From assembly GCF_023721415.1 (NCBI RefSeq), contig NZ_JAMQVC010000005.1, positions 1 through 64,000 on the forward strand: a stretch of 64,000 bases of DNA. Reading direction: 5' to 3'. The stretch is from Galbibacter mesophilus (GTDB taxonomy: Bacteria > Bacteroidota > Bacteroidia > Flavobacteriales > Flavobacteriaceae). Shown piece by piece: positions 44,914-54,658 of this stretch (positions are counted from its first letter, which is position 1; the number at the start of each line of letters is the position of its first letter). The notes under the pieces were generated by a model. It made no database searches. It was not told the DNA's origin and saw only the letters and a program-made list of their open reading frames with translations. Position numbers and translations under genes: made by a program.

Positions 44914-46197
44914 ATGATATACAAAAGAAGTAGTGCACTTTTCGCAGAAGCTAAAAAATATATCCCTGGAGGGGTGAATTCACCAGTAAGAGCATTTAAT
45001 GCTGTTGGTGGGGAGCCTATTTTTGTGAAGCAAGCGAAAGGAGCCTATCTGTATGATGAAGATGGAAATAAATTAATTGATTACATTGCCTCTTGGGGAC
45101 CAATGATATTAGGGCATGCTTTCCAGCCCGTTGTAAATGCTGTAATTGAAAAAACAGAATTGGGTACTTCTTTTGGGATGCCTACGCAAATTGAAACAGA
45201 AATTGCCAAGTTGGCGGTTTCCATGGTGCCCAATATTGATAAAATACGTTTTGTAAATAGTGGAACAGAGGCGTGCATGAGTGCCGTAAGGTTGGCTCGT
45301 GGGTTTACTGGAAAAGATAAGATTATAAAGTTTTCGGGTTGTTATCATGGGCATTCGGATTCTTTCTTAATTCAAGCCGGGAGTGGTGCAGTAACTTTTG
45401 GAAGTCCTAACAGTCCAGGGGTAACACAAGGTACAGCTAAAGACACACTCTTGGCGCATTACAACGATTTGGAAGGTGTTAAAGAAGTAATTGAGGCCAA
45501 CAAAGGAGAGGTGGCAGCCATAATCATAGAACCCGTGCCTGGAAACATGGGGTGTATTCTTCCGAAGAAAGGATTTTTGGAAGGATTGAGAAAGCTTTGT
45601 GATCAGCATAAAATACTGCTTATTTTTGATGAGGTAATGACAGGTTTCCGTTTGGCACAAGGAGGTGCGCAGGAGCTTCTCGGTGTTAAAGCTGATATTG
45701 TAACTTTCGGAAAGGTTATCGGTGGCGGGTTGCCAGTTGGGGCTTTTGCGGCAAGAAACGAAATCATGGATTATTTAGCGCCTACAGGTCCGGTTTACCA
45801 AGCTGGAACCCTTAGCGGAAATCCAATTGCAATGGCAGCCGGATTGACTATGCTGACATTTTTAAACGAACACGAAGGGATATTTAAAAGTTTAGCGGAT
45901 AAAACTTCCTATCTTCATAAAGGAATAGAGGCAGAGCTTGAAGCCACTGATCTTACTTATACCATAAACAGGTTGGGGTCTATGATTTCCGTTCATTTTA
46001 CGGAAGAGGTTTACGACTTTAAAACGGCGGTTAAAGGAAATAATAAAACGTTTAAAAAGTTTTTCCACGGAATGCTACAAGAAGGTATATATTTACCTCC
46101 AAGTGCTTTTGAAAGTTGGTTCTTAAACGATGCTTTGACATATGAAGATTTAGACAAAACCATCGCAGCAGTTGGCAAAGTAGCTAAGACGTTGTAG
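44914..46197 (+). CDS. hemL: Glutamate-1-semialdehyde 2,1-aminomutase
   Basis: HemL forms 5-aminolevulinate, the first common tetrapyrrole precursor, by the C5 pathway. The 427-residue protein begins [20 protein letters not shown], and contains GVNSPVRAF, the [17 protein letters not shown] segment and the PLP Lys K267 in [19 protein letters not shown] at 44896 would add six residues. The ATG at 44914 is chosen because the family starts there. It is monocistronic. With hemN in the window, it supplies haem for the cbb3 oxidase. Confidence 0.96.
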   Translation: MIYKRSSALFAEAKKYIPGGVNSPVRAFNAVGGEPIFVKQAKGAYLYDEDGNKLIDYIASWGPMILGHAFQPVVNAVIEKTELGTSFGMPTQIETEIAKLAVSMVPNIDKIRFVNSGTEACMSAVRLARGFTGKDKIIKFSGCYHGHSDSFLIQAGSGAVTFGSPNSPGVTQGTAKDTLLAHYNDLEGVKEVIEANKGEVAAIIIEPVPGNMGCILPKKGFLEGLRKLCDQHKILLIFDEVMTGFRLAQGGAQELLGVKADIVTFGKVIGGGLPVGAFAARNEIMDYLAPTGPVYQAGTLSGNPIAMAAGLTMLTFLNEHEGIFKSLADKTSYLHKGIEAELEATDLTYTINRLGSMISVHFTEEVYDFKTAVKGNNKTFKKFFHGMLQEGIYLPPSAFESWFLNDALTYEDLDKTIAAVGKVAKTL

Positions 46198-46404
46198 TTA
46201 AGTTTTGGGTTGATTAAAGTTAATTTTTAATCTTCTAGTTAATGAAACGTAGATATTAAATAAAGTCAGAATCCTCCCAAATGTCATCACCGGAGTTAAG
46301 CCTGACAATATATTAATTATGCGTGACATGTTTCATTGACTCGTTTTAATAAGATTGCTCGCCTGTCAACAAACTTCATTTTGCAGAAGTATTGGTATAA
46401 GGAA

Positions 46405-46434
46405 TAAAAAAAGCCCGAATCTTCATTCGGGCTT
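46405..46434 (-). terminator. Intrinsic terminator of the DUF4293 gene
   Basis: AAGCCCGAAT (46411-46420) and ATTCGGGCTT (46425-46434) form a 10-bp stem with a 4-base loop. On the minus strand it is followed by a run of T residues. Confidence 0.88.
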
Positions 46435-46462
46435 AACGCACTAATATACTAAGATGTTAGGT

Positions 46463-46873
46463 TTAGCGTAATCGATCCACAGATTTTACAAGATCTTCGT
46501 CCTTTTTAATGGCCCTGTTGGCCAACACTAAAAAAACGATAGAAATAATAGGTAGAAGCATCCCAATACCCTTCTCAGAAACGTTCATTTCTCCGGATAA
46601 GATTAGCGACCGATAAACGAAAAATCCTAGTAAAAAAAGATTTAATATCATGTTCAGTCTGTTTAACACAAACTGGTTTTTTCTCTTCTTGTACATAAAA
46701 ATGGTTACAAACGCCATTACTGCAGAAATTGCAAAAAGAACAGAATATAAAATATCGCTTTCAGCATAAACTGCTTCACCGTTATTATCTGTCCATAAGT
46801 ACACCCAAAATGGCAAAACACCATTTATGATAACAACAAGAAATAGGTATATACTTTGTATGCGTTGTAACAC
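46463..46873 (-). CDS. DUF4293 family membrane protein
   Basis: The 136-residue protein has four membrane segments and begins VLQRIQSIYLFLV, the usual DUF4293 start, here from a GTG at 46873. An upstream ATG (46963) would add 30 residues absent from the family. Function is unknown; the family is confined to Bacteroidota and the gene is often found beside rho. It is divergent from rho with about 190 bases between them. Confidence 0.88.
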   Translation of the reverse strand: MLQRIQSIYLFLVVIINGVLPFWVYLWTDNNGEAVYAESDILYSVLFAISAVMAFVTIFMYKKRKNQFVLNRLNMILNLFLLGFFVYRSLILSGEMNVSEKGIGMLLPIISIVFLVLANRAIKKDEDLVKSVDRLR

Positions 46874-47067
46874 TTTTAGTAATTTTTCTAGGGCAAAAAT
46901 AATGTTCTTTTTGGAAAAATAATGCTTGTTTATAAAAATAAATTTGTAATATTGCCTAGTCAATTCGAAACGAGTACTTTACTGCGTTTTATTTTGAACT
47001 TCTTTAAGAATTTTCACGAAAACACACATTTTCACCTCAAACCAATAATAAATTATTTATTTAATCA

Positions 47068-48789
47068 ATGTTTGAAATTTCAGATTTAAAAGCAAAAAAA
47101 CTTGCTGAGTTACATGAGATTGCCAAAGTGGCGGGTATTCCTAAATACAAATCTCTAAAAAAGAACGATTTAATATATCAGATTTTAGATGTGCAGGCAG
47201 CAAGTCCGGAAGCGGTAGCTAAGGAAAAGGAGAATGCAGCGAAAGAGAATGCTTCCAATCCTTCCGATAATAAAACTTCGCAAAAACCTGCGCCAAGAAA
47301 AAGAACACGTACTACCAAGAAAACTACTTCTAATACCTCTTCGGAGACTAAAAATACACCGCAAAGTTCTTCAGAAAAAGCAAAGTCTGCTCCGAAAAAT
47401 GAGAGCGATAAGCCAGCTAAGGTTGAAGCCAAGCAAGATGCGGCGCCTGCTAAGAAAGAAGAGGCGAAGAAACAGCATACTAATACAAGACATTCCAACG
47501 AGAATAAGAATACAAAACAGCGGAAAGATAGTGGCAATAATAATGCCGGGCAACAACGAAACCAGAACCAAAATCAGCCGCAACACCATAAAAAAAATAC
47601 CAACAATTCACCTAAAGACAAGGATAATTACGATAAAGAAAAGAAAAACCGATATCGTGAACCCGATTTTGAGTTTGATGGGATTGTAGAAAGTGAAGGT
47701 GTGTTGGATATTATGCAGGATGGTTACGGATTTTTAAGAAGTAGCGATTACAACTATTTATCCTCTCCAGATGATATTTACGTTTCTCAGTCGCAAATCC
47801 GTTTGTTCGGTTTAAAAACAGGAGATACTGTAAAAGGAACAGTGCGTCCTCCAAAAGAAGGAGAAAAATATTTCCCTCTTATTAAAGTGAATCAAATCAA
47901 TGGTTTGGATCCTCAGGTGGTTAGAGATCGTGTTTCTTTTGAACACTTAACACCACTTTTTCCAAACGAAAAATTCCGTTTGGCAGAAAAGCAAAGTACT
48001 ATTTCTACCCGTATTGTAGATTTATTTTCCCCAATTGGAAAAGGGCAACGTGGTATGATTGTTTCCCAGCCTAAAACGGGTAAAACGATGTTGTTAAAAG
48101 ACATCGCTAATGCAATTGCAGCCAATCACCCTGAAGTTTTTCAATTGATTCTATTGATCGATGAACGTCCAGAGGAGGTTACAGACATGCAGCGCCACGT
48201 TAAAGGGGAAGTTATTGCTTCTACTTTCGATGAGCCTGCAGATAGACACGTAAAAGTGGCCAATATTGTTTTGGAAAAAGCAAAACGTTTGGTAGAATGC
48301 GGTCACGATGTGGTAGTACTTCTCGATTCCATTACACGTTTGGCACGCGCTTATAACACGGTACAGCCTGCAAGTGGAAAAGTATTAAGTGGGGGTGTGG
48401 ATGCCAATGCATTGCACAAACCAAAGCGTTTCTTTGGTGCAGCTAGAAATATTGAAGGTGGTGGTTCTTTGACCATTATCGCAACTGCCCTTACCGATAC
48501 AGGTTCTAAAATGGATGAGGTTATTTTTGAAGAATTTAAAGGAACGGGTAACATGGAGCTTCAGTTGGATAGACGTATTTCCAACAAGCGTATATTCCCT
48601 GCCATCGATCTTATTTCTTCTTCTACACGTAGAGACGACTTGTTGTTGGATGAAAATTCAATTCAACGTATGTGGATTATGCGTAAATACTTATCAGACA
48701 TGAACCCGATTGAGGCAATGGAATTCATGGAGCAGCGTATAAAGATGACTAAAAACAATGAAGAGTTTTTAATGACGATGAATCAGTAG
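47068..48789 (+). CDS. rho: Transcription termination factor Rho
   Basis: A hexameric RNA helicase that terminates transcription. The 573-residue protein is about 150 residues longer than E. coli Rho (419). Residues 1-45 form the Rho N-terminal SAP-like region ([19 protein letters not shown]). About residues 50-200 are a Lys/Asn/Gln/Ser-rich disordered insertion typical of Bacteroidota Rho. The cold-shock-like RNA-binding domain follows ([20 protein letters not shown]), then the ATPase with Walker [33 protein letters not shown] and the Q/R loops ([11 protein letters not shown]). A palindromic terminator-like element follows the stop. Confidence 0.97.
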   Translation: MFEISDLKAKKLAELHEIAKVAGIPKYKSLKKNDLIYQILDVQAASPEAVAKEKENAAKENASNPSDNKTSQKPAPRKRTRTTKKTTSNTSSETKNTPQSSSEKAKSAPKNESDKPAKVEAKQDAAPAKKEEAKKQHTNTRHSNENKNTKQRKDSGNNNAGQQRNQNQNQPQHHKKNTNNSPKDKDNYDKEKKNRYREPDFEFDGIVESEGVLDIMQDGYGFLRSSDYNYLSSPDDIYVSQSQIRLFGLKTGDTVKGTVRPPKEGEKYFPLIKVNQINGLDPQVVRDRVSFEHLTPLFPNEKFRLAEKQSTISTRIVDLFSPIGKGQRGMIVSQPKTGKTMLLKDIANAIAANHPEVFQLILLIDERPEEVTDMQRHVKGEVIASTFDEPADRHVKVANIVLEKAKRLVECGHDVVVLLDSITRLARAYNTVQPASGKVLSGGVDANALHKPKRFFGAARNIEGGGSLTIIATALTDTGSKMDEVIFEEFKGTGNMELQLDRRISNKRIFPAIDLISSSTRRDDLLLDENSIQRMWIMRKYLSDMNPIEAMEFMEQRIKMTKNNEEFLMTMNQ

Positions 48790-48860
48790 TTAAGAATGTC
48801 TTTGCGAAGAGGTGCCACGTGGCAATCTCTTCAATTGTAGAAAGATTTATAAATAGAATG

Positions 48861-48910
48861 AAATGTCACCCCTGTCCCGAAGCATCGGGAGTCGAAGGGT
48901 GACATTTTTT
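48861..48910 (+). terminator. Palindromic element acting as terminator after rho
   Basis: The outer arms AAATGTCACCC (48861-48871) and GGGTGACATTT (48897-48907) are perfect complements. Inside them are TCCCGA (48875-48880) and TCGGGA (48885-48890), and a T-run ends the structure. It may also work for the convergent transporter gene. The inner part matches the element at 28315-28336. Confidence 0.7.
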
Positions 48911-50646
48911 TATGATCTTTTTTTCTTTACCTGGATTTTAAGTCTGAAGTACAATGAGCGCGCAATCATCATCAATACAATTGAAAAAGGGAACGCAAAA
49001 ATAAGCGTAGCTGCCTGAAGCGCTTTCAATCCGCCGCCTGCCAAAAGGATAATGCATAAGACGGAAAGCACAATACCCCAAATTATTTTTAAGCGCATTT
49101 TTGGGTCCAGATCCCCTTCTGAAGTCATCATACTTATTACATAGGTGGCAGAATCTGCTGAAGTGACCAAAAAAGTAAAGAGTAAAACAATGGCAACAAT
49201 TGAGGTTATGTTGGAAAAAGGTAGCTGCTCAAAAAGCAGAAACGTTCCTAAACTTACATTGTCTAAAATTTTATTACCAATACCAACGTCGCTGAAAAGT
49301 TCCAATTCAATCGCGTTCCCACCGAATACTGAAAACCAAAAAATACTGAAGAGAGCAGGTATTAAAAGACATCCAAGAATAAGTTCGCGAATGGTTCTAC
49401 CTTTGGATATTCTTGCAATAAAAATACCGACAAAAGGAGACCATGCAATCCACCATGTAAAATAAGTAAGCGTCCAATCGCCCATCCATTTTTCATATTG
49501 AGGTTCGTAGGGATCCACTTTAAAGCTGAATTCAGGAAGCTTTTGCAAATATTGTCCAATGGAATCTACAAATACTTTTATATCGAAGAGAGAAGATCCC
49601 GCTAAAAACACAAATAGGAGTAAAAGTATAGCGATCCCCATGTTTACGTTCGACAAAATTTTGATACCCTTATCGAGTCCGGTTGAAGATGAAATAATAA
49701 AAATAGCAGTAATAAGAATGGTTATCGCGGCATATCCATAAAAGTTAGAAGTATTCCAGTCCATAACATAATCCAATCCCTCACTTATTTGAACCACTCC
49801 GAGACCCAGGGAGGCTCCCACCCCAAAAATAACCGCCAAAATAGAAACCAAATCGATTAAGGACTTAAGTATTTTTTGGGTGGATTTGTTGGAAGTAAAG
49901 TTTAGTACGCTGGAAGAAATAAGATATTTTTTTCTTTTCCTAAATCCGTAATAAGCAGTCCCCAAAGCGCAAATGGTATAGATGCTCCAAGCGTGGAAAC
50001 CCCAGTGAAAAGCAGTGTAGGAGATAGCTTCTTTAGCAGCTTCAATACTTCCAGGTTCTTCCAATGGAGGTTTTAGAAAATGATGAATTGGCTCTGCGGT
50101 TCCGTAAAATAGAATGCCAACGCCCATTCCCGCGGAAAATAACATGGAATACCAAGAGAAATCAGAGAATTCTGGGCGCTGGTCAGGGGCGCCAAGAACA
50201 ACACTCCCAAACCTACTGCTGGCCAAGTAAATTAGGAAAATTAAAAAAGAGGAAGCGAGCAACACATAAAACCAGCTTAAATTATGGGCGATAAACCTAG
50301 AAATATCATCGGCAATGTGAATGAGTTTGTCCCCAGAAATTATCGCAAATGTAATGACAGCAAAAGTGATAAGCAAACTGGCCCAAAAGTTTATACCGAT
50401 AATGGATTTCTCTTCGTCCCTAATATCATTTACCGACCTACGAATGTCTTCCAGCTCATTTTCAATAAGTTTCTGGCGGAAAGTCTTTTTCTTACTTTCT
50501 ATCTCTTTATAAGTCTTGGATTTCGAAAGGTCTAATTCTTTCCGAAGCTCAATTTCGTACTCTTCTACAAGTGCATCTATTTCTAATTGTACCTGCGGAT
50601 TGGTGATTTTATTTGGGTCGTTAGGGACTTTGCTATTTTCCTTCAT
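48910..50646 (-). CDS. BCCT family transporter (betaine/carnitine/choline type)
   Basis: A sodium- or proton-coupled uptake system for osmoprotectants such as glycine betaine or choline. The 578-residue protein has about 90 cytoplasmic N-terminal residues rich in Glu and Lys, which may form a coiled coil. Roughly 12 membrane segments follow. BCCT hallmarks include GMGVGILFYGTAEPIHHF, FHWGFHAWSIYT and the Trp-rich TYFTWWIAWSPFVGIFIARI. Substrate cannot be decided from sequence, and no betaine synthesis genes lie nearby. The gene converges with rho across the shared palindromic element. Confidence 0.93.
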   Translation of the reverse strand: MKENSKVPNDPNKITNPQVQLEIDALVEEYEIELRKELDLSKSKTYKEIESKKKTFRQKLIENELEDIRRSVNDIRDEEKSIIGINFWASLLITFAVITFAIISGDKLIHIADDISRFIAHNLSWFYVLLASSFLIFLIYLASSRFGSVVLGAPDQRPEFSDFSWYSMLFSAGMGVGILFYGTAEPIHHFLKPPLEEPGSIEAAKEAISYTAFHWGFHAWSIYTICALGTAYYGFRKRKKYLISSSVLNFTSNKSTQKILKSLIDLVSILAVIFGVGASLGLGVVQISEGLDYVMDWNTSNFYGYAAITILITAIFIISSSTGLDKGIKILSNVNMGIAILLLLFVFLAGSSLFDIKVFVDSIGQYLQKLPEFSFKVDPYEPQYEKWMGDWTLTYFTWWIAWSPFVGIFIARISKGRTIRELILGCLLIPALFSIFWFSVFGGNAIELELFSDVGIGNKILDNVSLGTFLLFEQLPFSNITSIVAIVLLFTFLVTSADSATYVISMMTSEGDLDPKMRLKIIWGIVLSVLCIILLAGGGLKALQAATLIFAFPFSIVLMMIARSLYFRLKIQVKKKRS

Positions 50647-50832
50647 TATATTGCAGTTTTTGGTGGGGGAAAATTTAGATGTATCCGTATAAGATAAGGA
50701 ATTAATTGCTCTTTCTTTTATGTTTTTGAAATGTAGACAAAGAAATATTTCTAAAACGTTGTAGGTTATAGCTCTGTTAACGAGCTAGTTATTTCAATAA
50801 TATTTTTTAATTTGAACGCAAACCAGCGATAT

Positions 50833-51771
50833 ATGCAAACATTTAAAAGATTTCTCACGCCCATACTTCTGTTTTTAATATCCATTTTTTTTAAATCGGG
50901 TGCTAATAGCTTTTTAAATTTTAATGAAGAAACTTCTTTTCTGGTTAGTAAGTTAAGTTCCATTTTGCTGGTTCTGAGTGTAGCTTGGGGACTAATTGTC
51001 TTGGTGAAAGTTTTGAAGAAGCGTTATTTAAGGCATTACGATTTGCAGGTTGAAAACAATTTGGATGCGAGAAAGCTTTATACTCAATTCAATATTTTAG
51101 AGCGAATCATCATTTTTATCATTATAATTATTGCGGTTGCGGTAATATTAATGCTTTTTGATGGGGTTCGTAAAATCGGGTTAAGTTTGTTTGCTTCCGC
51201 AGGGGTAGCGGGAATTATTCTGGGTTTGGCTGCACAAAAGGCTATTGGAACTATTTTAGCTGGACTCCAAATTGCTATTTCCCAACCCATCCGAATCGAT
51301 GATGTGTTGGTGGTAGAAGGCGAATGGGGTTGGGTAGAAGAGATTACGCTTACCTTCGTGGTCGTTCGTATTTGGGACAAGCGGCGGTTAATCCTTCCTA
51401 CTACTTATTTTATTGAAAAACCTTTTCAGAATTGGACACGCAACAGTGCGGATATTTTAGGAACTGTTTTCATTTATACCGACTACAACGTGCCCTTTGA
51501 TGCTCTTCGGAAAGAACTAACGCGTCTTCTCGAAAATACCGATCTATGGGATGGTAAAGCGAATGTTTTGCAGGTAACGGATAATAAACCAAACTATGTG
51601 GAAATACGTGCGCTTATGAGTGCCAGCACATCGCCGAGAGCCTGGGATCTCAGGGTTTATGTTAGGGAAAAGCTTATTACTTTTATTCAAGAAAATTATC
51701 CGGATAGCTTCCCTAAATCGAGAGTGTTAATAAAAGAAACCCCAAAAATAGAAGTGAATAGCGCACCATAG
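50833..51771 (+). CDS. MscS-type mechanosensitive ion channel
   Basis: The 312-residue protein has three membrane helices. The third is Gly/Ala-rich (GLSLFASAGVAGIILGLAAQKA), as in MscS pores. The MscS beta domain follows (IRIDDVLVVEGEWGWVEEITLTFVVVRIWDKRRLILPTTYF). It releases solutes upon hypo-osmotic shock. The start at the ATG 50833 (MQTFKRFLTPIL) is preferred over a TTG at 50812. It lies divergent from the BCCT osmolyte uptake gene with 186 bases between, a sensible pairing for osmotic balance. Confidence 0.93.
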   Translation: MQTFKRFLTPILLFLISIFFKSGANSFLNFNEETSFLVSKLSSILLVLSVAWGLIVLVKVLKKRYLRHYDLQVENNLDARKLYTQFNILERIIIFIIIIIAVAVILMLFDGVRKIGLSLFASAGVAGIILGLAAQKAIGTILAGLQIAISQPIRIDDVLVVEGEWGWVEEITLTFVVVRIWDKRRLILPTTYFIEKPFQNWTRNSADILGTVFIYTDYNVPFDALRKELTRLLENTDLWDGKANVLQVTDNKPNYVEIRALMSASTSPRAWDLRVYVREKLITFIQENYPDSFPKSRVLIKETPKIEVNSAP

Positions 51772-51935
51772 CGAAAGCTTTGTTTTCCGTAGAATTAACT
51801 TTGATTCATATTTCAAAAGCGTATCTGCCGACATCTTTACATTATGATATAGTTAACCATTTTTGTAGATTTGTTTTGCTATTTTTTCACAAATACTGAA
51901 AACCTTCAGGATTTGTAAAAAACAAAAAAACCTAC

Positions 51936-52472
51936 ATGGGAAAAGAAAAAGTGATTCTGGTTGATGAAAACGACCAGCAAATAGGATTAATGGAGAAGAT
52001 AGAGGCACACGAAAAAGCATTGTTGCACAGAGCTTTTTCGGTGTTTGTTTTTAATGATGCAGGTGAGACAATGATACAGCAGCGGGCAGCGCATAAATAC
52101 CATTCTCCGGGACTATGGACAAACACATGTTGTAGTCATCAAAGAGAAGGGGAAAGCAATGTGGAAGCTGGTAAAAGAAGGCTTCAGGAAGAAATGGGGT
52201 TTACTACCGATTTGGAGGAAGTGCTTTCTTTTATTTATCACGCTCCATTTGATAATGGGTTGACAGAACATGAATACGACCATATTTTAGTTGGGAAATA
52301 CAACGATACGCCCAACATTAATCCAGACGAAGTAGCTGCATGGAAATGGATGTCTCTAAAAGATATTAAAAAAGACATGCAGGAAAATCCAGATGTGTAC
52401 ACTGCTTGGTTTAAAATTATCTTCGATAAGTTCTACACGCATATCGAAGAACAATCATCCACCGTATTATGA
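51936..52472 (+). CDS. idi: Isopentenyl-diphosphate delta-isomerase, type 1
   Basis: Interconverts isopentenyl and dimethylallyl diphosphate in isoprenoid synthesis. The 178-residue protein is of the Nudix type. It has the catalytic Cys in WTNTCCSHQREGE, an AGKRRLQEEMGF Nudix-like helix, and the conserved Glu in TEHEYDHILVG. The start MGKEKVILVDENDQQIG matches the family. Its stop overlaps the start of the next gene by 4 bases, so the two are translationally coupled. Confidence 0.95.
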   Translation: MGKEKVILVDENDQQIGLMEKIEAHEKALLHRAFSVFVFNDAGETMIQQRAAHKYHSPGLWTNTCCSHQREGESNVEAGKRRLQEEMGFTTDLEEVLSFIYHAPFDNGLTEHEYDHILVGKYNDTPNINPDEVAAWKWMSLKDIKKDMQENPDVYTAWFKIIFDKFYTHIEEQSSTVL

Positions 52473-52879
52473 GGTTGAAAGTAAGCAGAAAAGCCCATTT
52501 TAATGCGGCGCACAGATTATTCAGAAAAGATTGGGATGATGAAAAGAACAAAGCTGTGTTTGGCAAATGCAGCAATCCCCATTACCATGGCCATAATTAC
52601 GATCTTATCGTCAGTGTTACTGGGGAAATTGACCCAGAAACAGGCTTTGTAATCGATTTAAGTATTTTAAAGGATTTAATTCAGCAAGAAGTAGAGGAGT
52701 ATTTAGACCATAAAAACCTAAATATTGAAGTGGAAGAATTTAAAAGCTTAAATCCCACCGTAGAAAATATAGCCGTAGTAATTTACAACCGATTGAAACC
52801 ATCATTGCAAGACTTCGAATTAGAAGTAAAACTCTACGAAACCCCTCGAAACTTCGTAACATATAGTGGCGAGGCCTAA
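52469..52879 (+). CDS. queD: 6-carboxytetrahydropterin synthase / 6-pyruvoyl-tetrahydropterin synthase family
   Basis: A 136-residue zinc enzyme of the PTPS/QueD family. Zinc His ligands lie in HFNAAHR and in NPHYHGHNY, and the catalytic Cys lies in GKCSNPHYHGH. QueD makes the queuosine precursor, while PTPS makes tetrahydrobiopterin. Eukaryotic-type PTPS activity would also supply the aromatic amino acid hydroxylase at 37534. I cannot separate the two roles by sequence alone. The queuosine-precursor transporter at 13170 shows that queuosine is used. It overlaps idi by 4 bases and precedes manA by 36. Confidence 0.88.
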   Translation: MRLKVSRKAHFNAAHRLFRKDWDDEKNKAVFGKCSNPHYHGHNYDLIVSVTGEIDPETGFVIDLSILKDLIQQEVEEYLDHKNLNIEVEEFKSLNPTVENIAVVIYNRLKPSLQDFELEVKLYETPRNFVTYSGEA

Positions 52880-52915
52880 TAAACTAAAAAAGACATATTT
52901 AATAATCAACCACAA

Positions 52916-53884
52916 ATGAATTTATATCCAATAAAATTTACCCCAATATTTAAAGAATACCTGTGGGGCGGTACTAAGCTAAAAGAGGTTTTAGGAAAAG
53001 AAGTAACCACAGAAACGGCATCAGAAAGTTGGGAATTATCTGGCGTAGAAGGAAATGTGTCTGTGGTAAGTAATGGCGAGTTAAGTGGTAAAACACTGCA
53101 AGAACTTATAGACACGTACCAAGGGGAGTTGCTAGGAGAATCGGTTTTTGAACGCTTCGGAAATAAATTTCCAATCCTAATTAAGTTTATCGATGCCAAA
53201 TTGGATTTGTCGGTACAATTGCACCCGAATGATGAATTGGCCAAAAAACGCCATAATTCCTTCGGGAAAACAGAAATGTGGCATGTGATGCAGGCTGACG
53301 AAGGGTCTAAACTAATCGTTGGTTTTAAGGACACACTTACCAAAGAGACCTATTTAGAACACCTGAAAAAAGGAACACTTCTAGAAATACTTAATCAAGA
53401 AGAGGTAAAGGCTGGCGACACTTATTTTATAAATACGGGAAAAGTGCACGCCATTGGTGCAGGGATTCTGCTGGCGGAAATTCAGCAAACATCCGATGTT
53501 ACGTACCGAATTTACGATTACGAAAGAAAAGATAAAGATGGAAACACGCGTGAATTACACACCGAGCAAGCAATAGACGCCATAGATTACAAAAAGAAAG
53601 ACGATTATTTGGTGGAGTACTCCAAGGAATACAATTCCTCCAACAACATGGTTACCTGCGACTACTTTATTACCAATTATTTAAATGTGGTAGGTACGTT
53701 TGTAAAGCAATTGGTTAACCGCGATTCGTTTTCCATTTACATTTGCGTAGAAGGTAAAGCCCAAATAACTGCGGGAGAACATACAGAAAACCTAAATAAA
53801 GGAGAAACCATATTGATTCCCGCCGCCATTAATGAAGTAAGTATAAGTGCTAAGGATGCAAAGATTTTAGAGGTTCATATCTAA
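52916..53884 (+). CDS. manA: Mannose-6-phosphate isomerase, type I
   Basis: Interconverts mannose 6-phosphate and fructose 6-phosphate. The 322-residue cupin protein has metal ligands in SVQLHPND, KTEMWHVM and GKVHAIGAGILLAEIQQTSD, and a YRIYDY segment. The N-terminal FKEYLWGGTKLKEVLG and SWELSG are typical of the short bacterial type I form. It probably feeds GDP-mannose and surface glycan synthesis. The gene follows queD but the -7 element at 53893 separates it from the next gene. Confidence 0.95.
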   Translation: MNLYPIKFTPIFKEYLWGGTKLKEVLGKEVTTETASESWELSGVEGNVSVVSNGELSGKTLQELIDTYQGELLGESVFERFGNKFPILIKFIDAKLDLSVQLHPNDELAKKRHNSFGKTEMWHVMQADEGSKLIVGFKDTLTKETYLEHLKKGTLLEILNQEEVKAGDTYFINTGKVHAIGAGILLAEIQQTSDVTYRIYDYERKDKDGNTRELHTEQAIDAIDYKKKDDYLVEYSKEYNSSNNMVTCDYFITNYLNVVGTFVKQLVNRDSFSIYICVEGKAQITAGEHTENLNKGETILIPAAINEVSISAKDAKILEVHI

Positions 53885-53892
53885 AAATGAAG

Positions 53893-53900
53893 TATTTTTG
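53893..53900 (+). promoter_or_regulatory. -7 promoter element TATTTTTG for the gene at 53919
   Basis: A perfect TAnnTTTG 18 bases before the start codon and nine bases after the manA stop. The -33 position does not show TTTG. Confidence 0.55.
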
Positions 53901-53918
53901 CACTCAAAATAGACAATT

Positions 53919-54194
53919 ATGGCGAGCATTAGAGATTTAAAGAAAGATATAAACTTTGTTTTAGGAGATATTATCGAGGCGGTTTATGTTTGGGAAATCA
54001 GTACCGAAAACAAAAATTCCAAGGAAGGTGATAAAATTATAGATGAAGCGATTACCGTTTTTGATGATCTTATTGAAAAAGTAAACAATAAAGATGTGGA
54101 AAACAGAAGCGCTCATTTGAAATCTGTAAACAAAGAGCTGGAAGAAAAAGCCTCTGCTTTGGTAGAAAAGCTTAACAAACTACCTGTTTCTTAA
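53919..54194 (+). CDS. Small helical protein, unknown function
   Basis: The 91-residue product (beginning MASIRDLKKDINFVLGDIIE) is acidic and predicted to be largely helical. It has a likely coiled coil near residues 45-88 (VNKELEEKASALVEKLNKL). No signal peptide and no recognised domain. I believe it is a conserved small protein of Flavobacteriaceae, but no function is known to me. It has its own -7 element and is followed by tRNA-Thr. Confidence 0.75.
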   Translation: MASIRDLKKDINFVLGDIIEAVYVWEISTENKNSKEGDKIIDEAITVFDDLIEKVNNKDVENRSAHLKSVNKELEEKASALVEKLNKLPVS

Positions 54195-54233
54195 ATTGAA
54201 TTTCAAGAAAATTAAAAATTTCTTTTTGAAAAG

Positions 54234-54264
54234 TTTGTCAGAATAATTTTCAAGATTATATTTG
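54234..54264 (+). promoter_or_regulatory. Promoter of tRNA-Thr, full Bacteroidota consensus
   Basis: TTTG (54234-54237), a 19-base spacer, and TATATTTG (54257-54264): both elements match the Bacteroidota consensus exactly. The tRNA starts 19 bases after the -7 element. Confidence 0.85.
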
Positions 54265-54283
54265 CGCACTTTTTAAAGGAAAC

Positions 54284-54360
54284 GCCGATGTAGCTCAGCT
54301 GGCTAGAGCAGCTGATTTGTAATCAGCAGGTCGTGGGTTCGAGTCCCTCTATCGGCTCCA
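54284..54360 (+). tRNA. tRNA-Thr (anticodon TGT)
   Basis: The 77-base gene folds as a complete cloverleaf. The acceptor stem pairs GCCGATG with TATCGGC, ending TCCA with an encoded CCA. The D arm is in AGCTCAGCTGGCTAGAGC. The anticodon stem GCTGA/TCAGC encloses the loop TTTGTAA with anticodon TGT, and the T arm contains GGTTCGAGTCC. It reads ACA and related threonine codons. A terminator follows directly. Confidence 0.97.
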
Positions 54361-54582
54361 GAAAGCCTCTTCAAACCGAAGAGGCTTTTTTTTGTGCTGA
54401 TTTTTATTTTGAAAACAACATTAAGAGGGACGAGAAGTTTATCCTGAGCGCCAGCCGAAGGGAGTCCCTCTATCGGCTCCAGAAAGCCTCTTCAAACCGA
54501 AGAGGTTTTTTTTGTGCTGAATTTTTATTCTGAAAACAACATTGAGAGGGACGAGAAGTTCATCCTGAGCGCTACCTTTTTC
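54341..54582. repeat. 121-bp tandem duplication including the tRNA-Thr 3' end and its terminator
   Basis: The 20 bases GAGTCCCTCTATCGGCTCCA at the tRNA 3' end, the following terminator hairpin, and about 100 bases beyond recur from 54462 with an offset of 121 bp. The second copy differs at a few positions, including one fewer base at the terminator and ATTTTTATTCTG versus ATTTTTATTTTG. It lacks the rest of the tRNA. Each copy ends near a GTTCATCCTGAGCG-type segment. Confidence 0.85.
54362..54393 (+). terminator. Intrinsic terminator of tRNA-Thr
   Basis: AGCCTCTTC (54364-54372) and GAAGAGGCT (54378-54386) form a 9-bp stem with a 5-base loop, followed by eight T residues. A copy with a slightly shorter stem lies 121 bp downstream in the duplicated unit. 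Confidence 0.93.
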
Positions 54583-54658
54583 AACGAACCTCACTGTCAC
54601 ACTGAGCTCTTGTGCTGAACAAAGCTTCAGTATGTCGGAGTTCAGTCCATTTTTTCTA

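Noticed and set aside
47178-47689. Frames on both strands over the N-terminal insertion of rho
   Set aside because: The low-complexity Lys/Asn/Gln-rich insertion gives open frames by composition; Rho itself is continuous through it.
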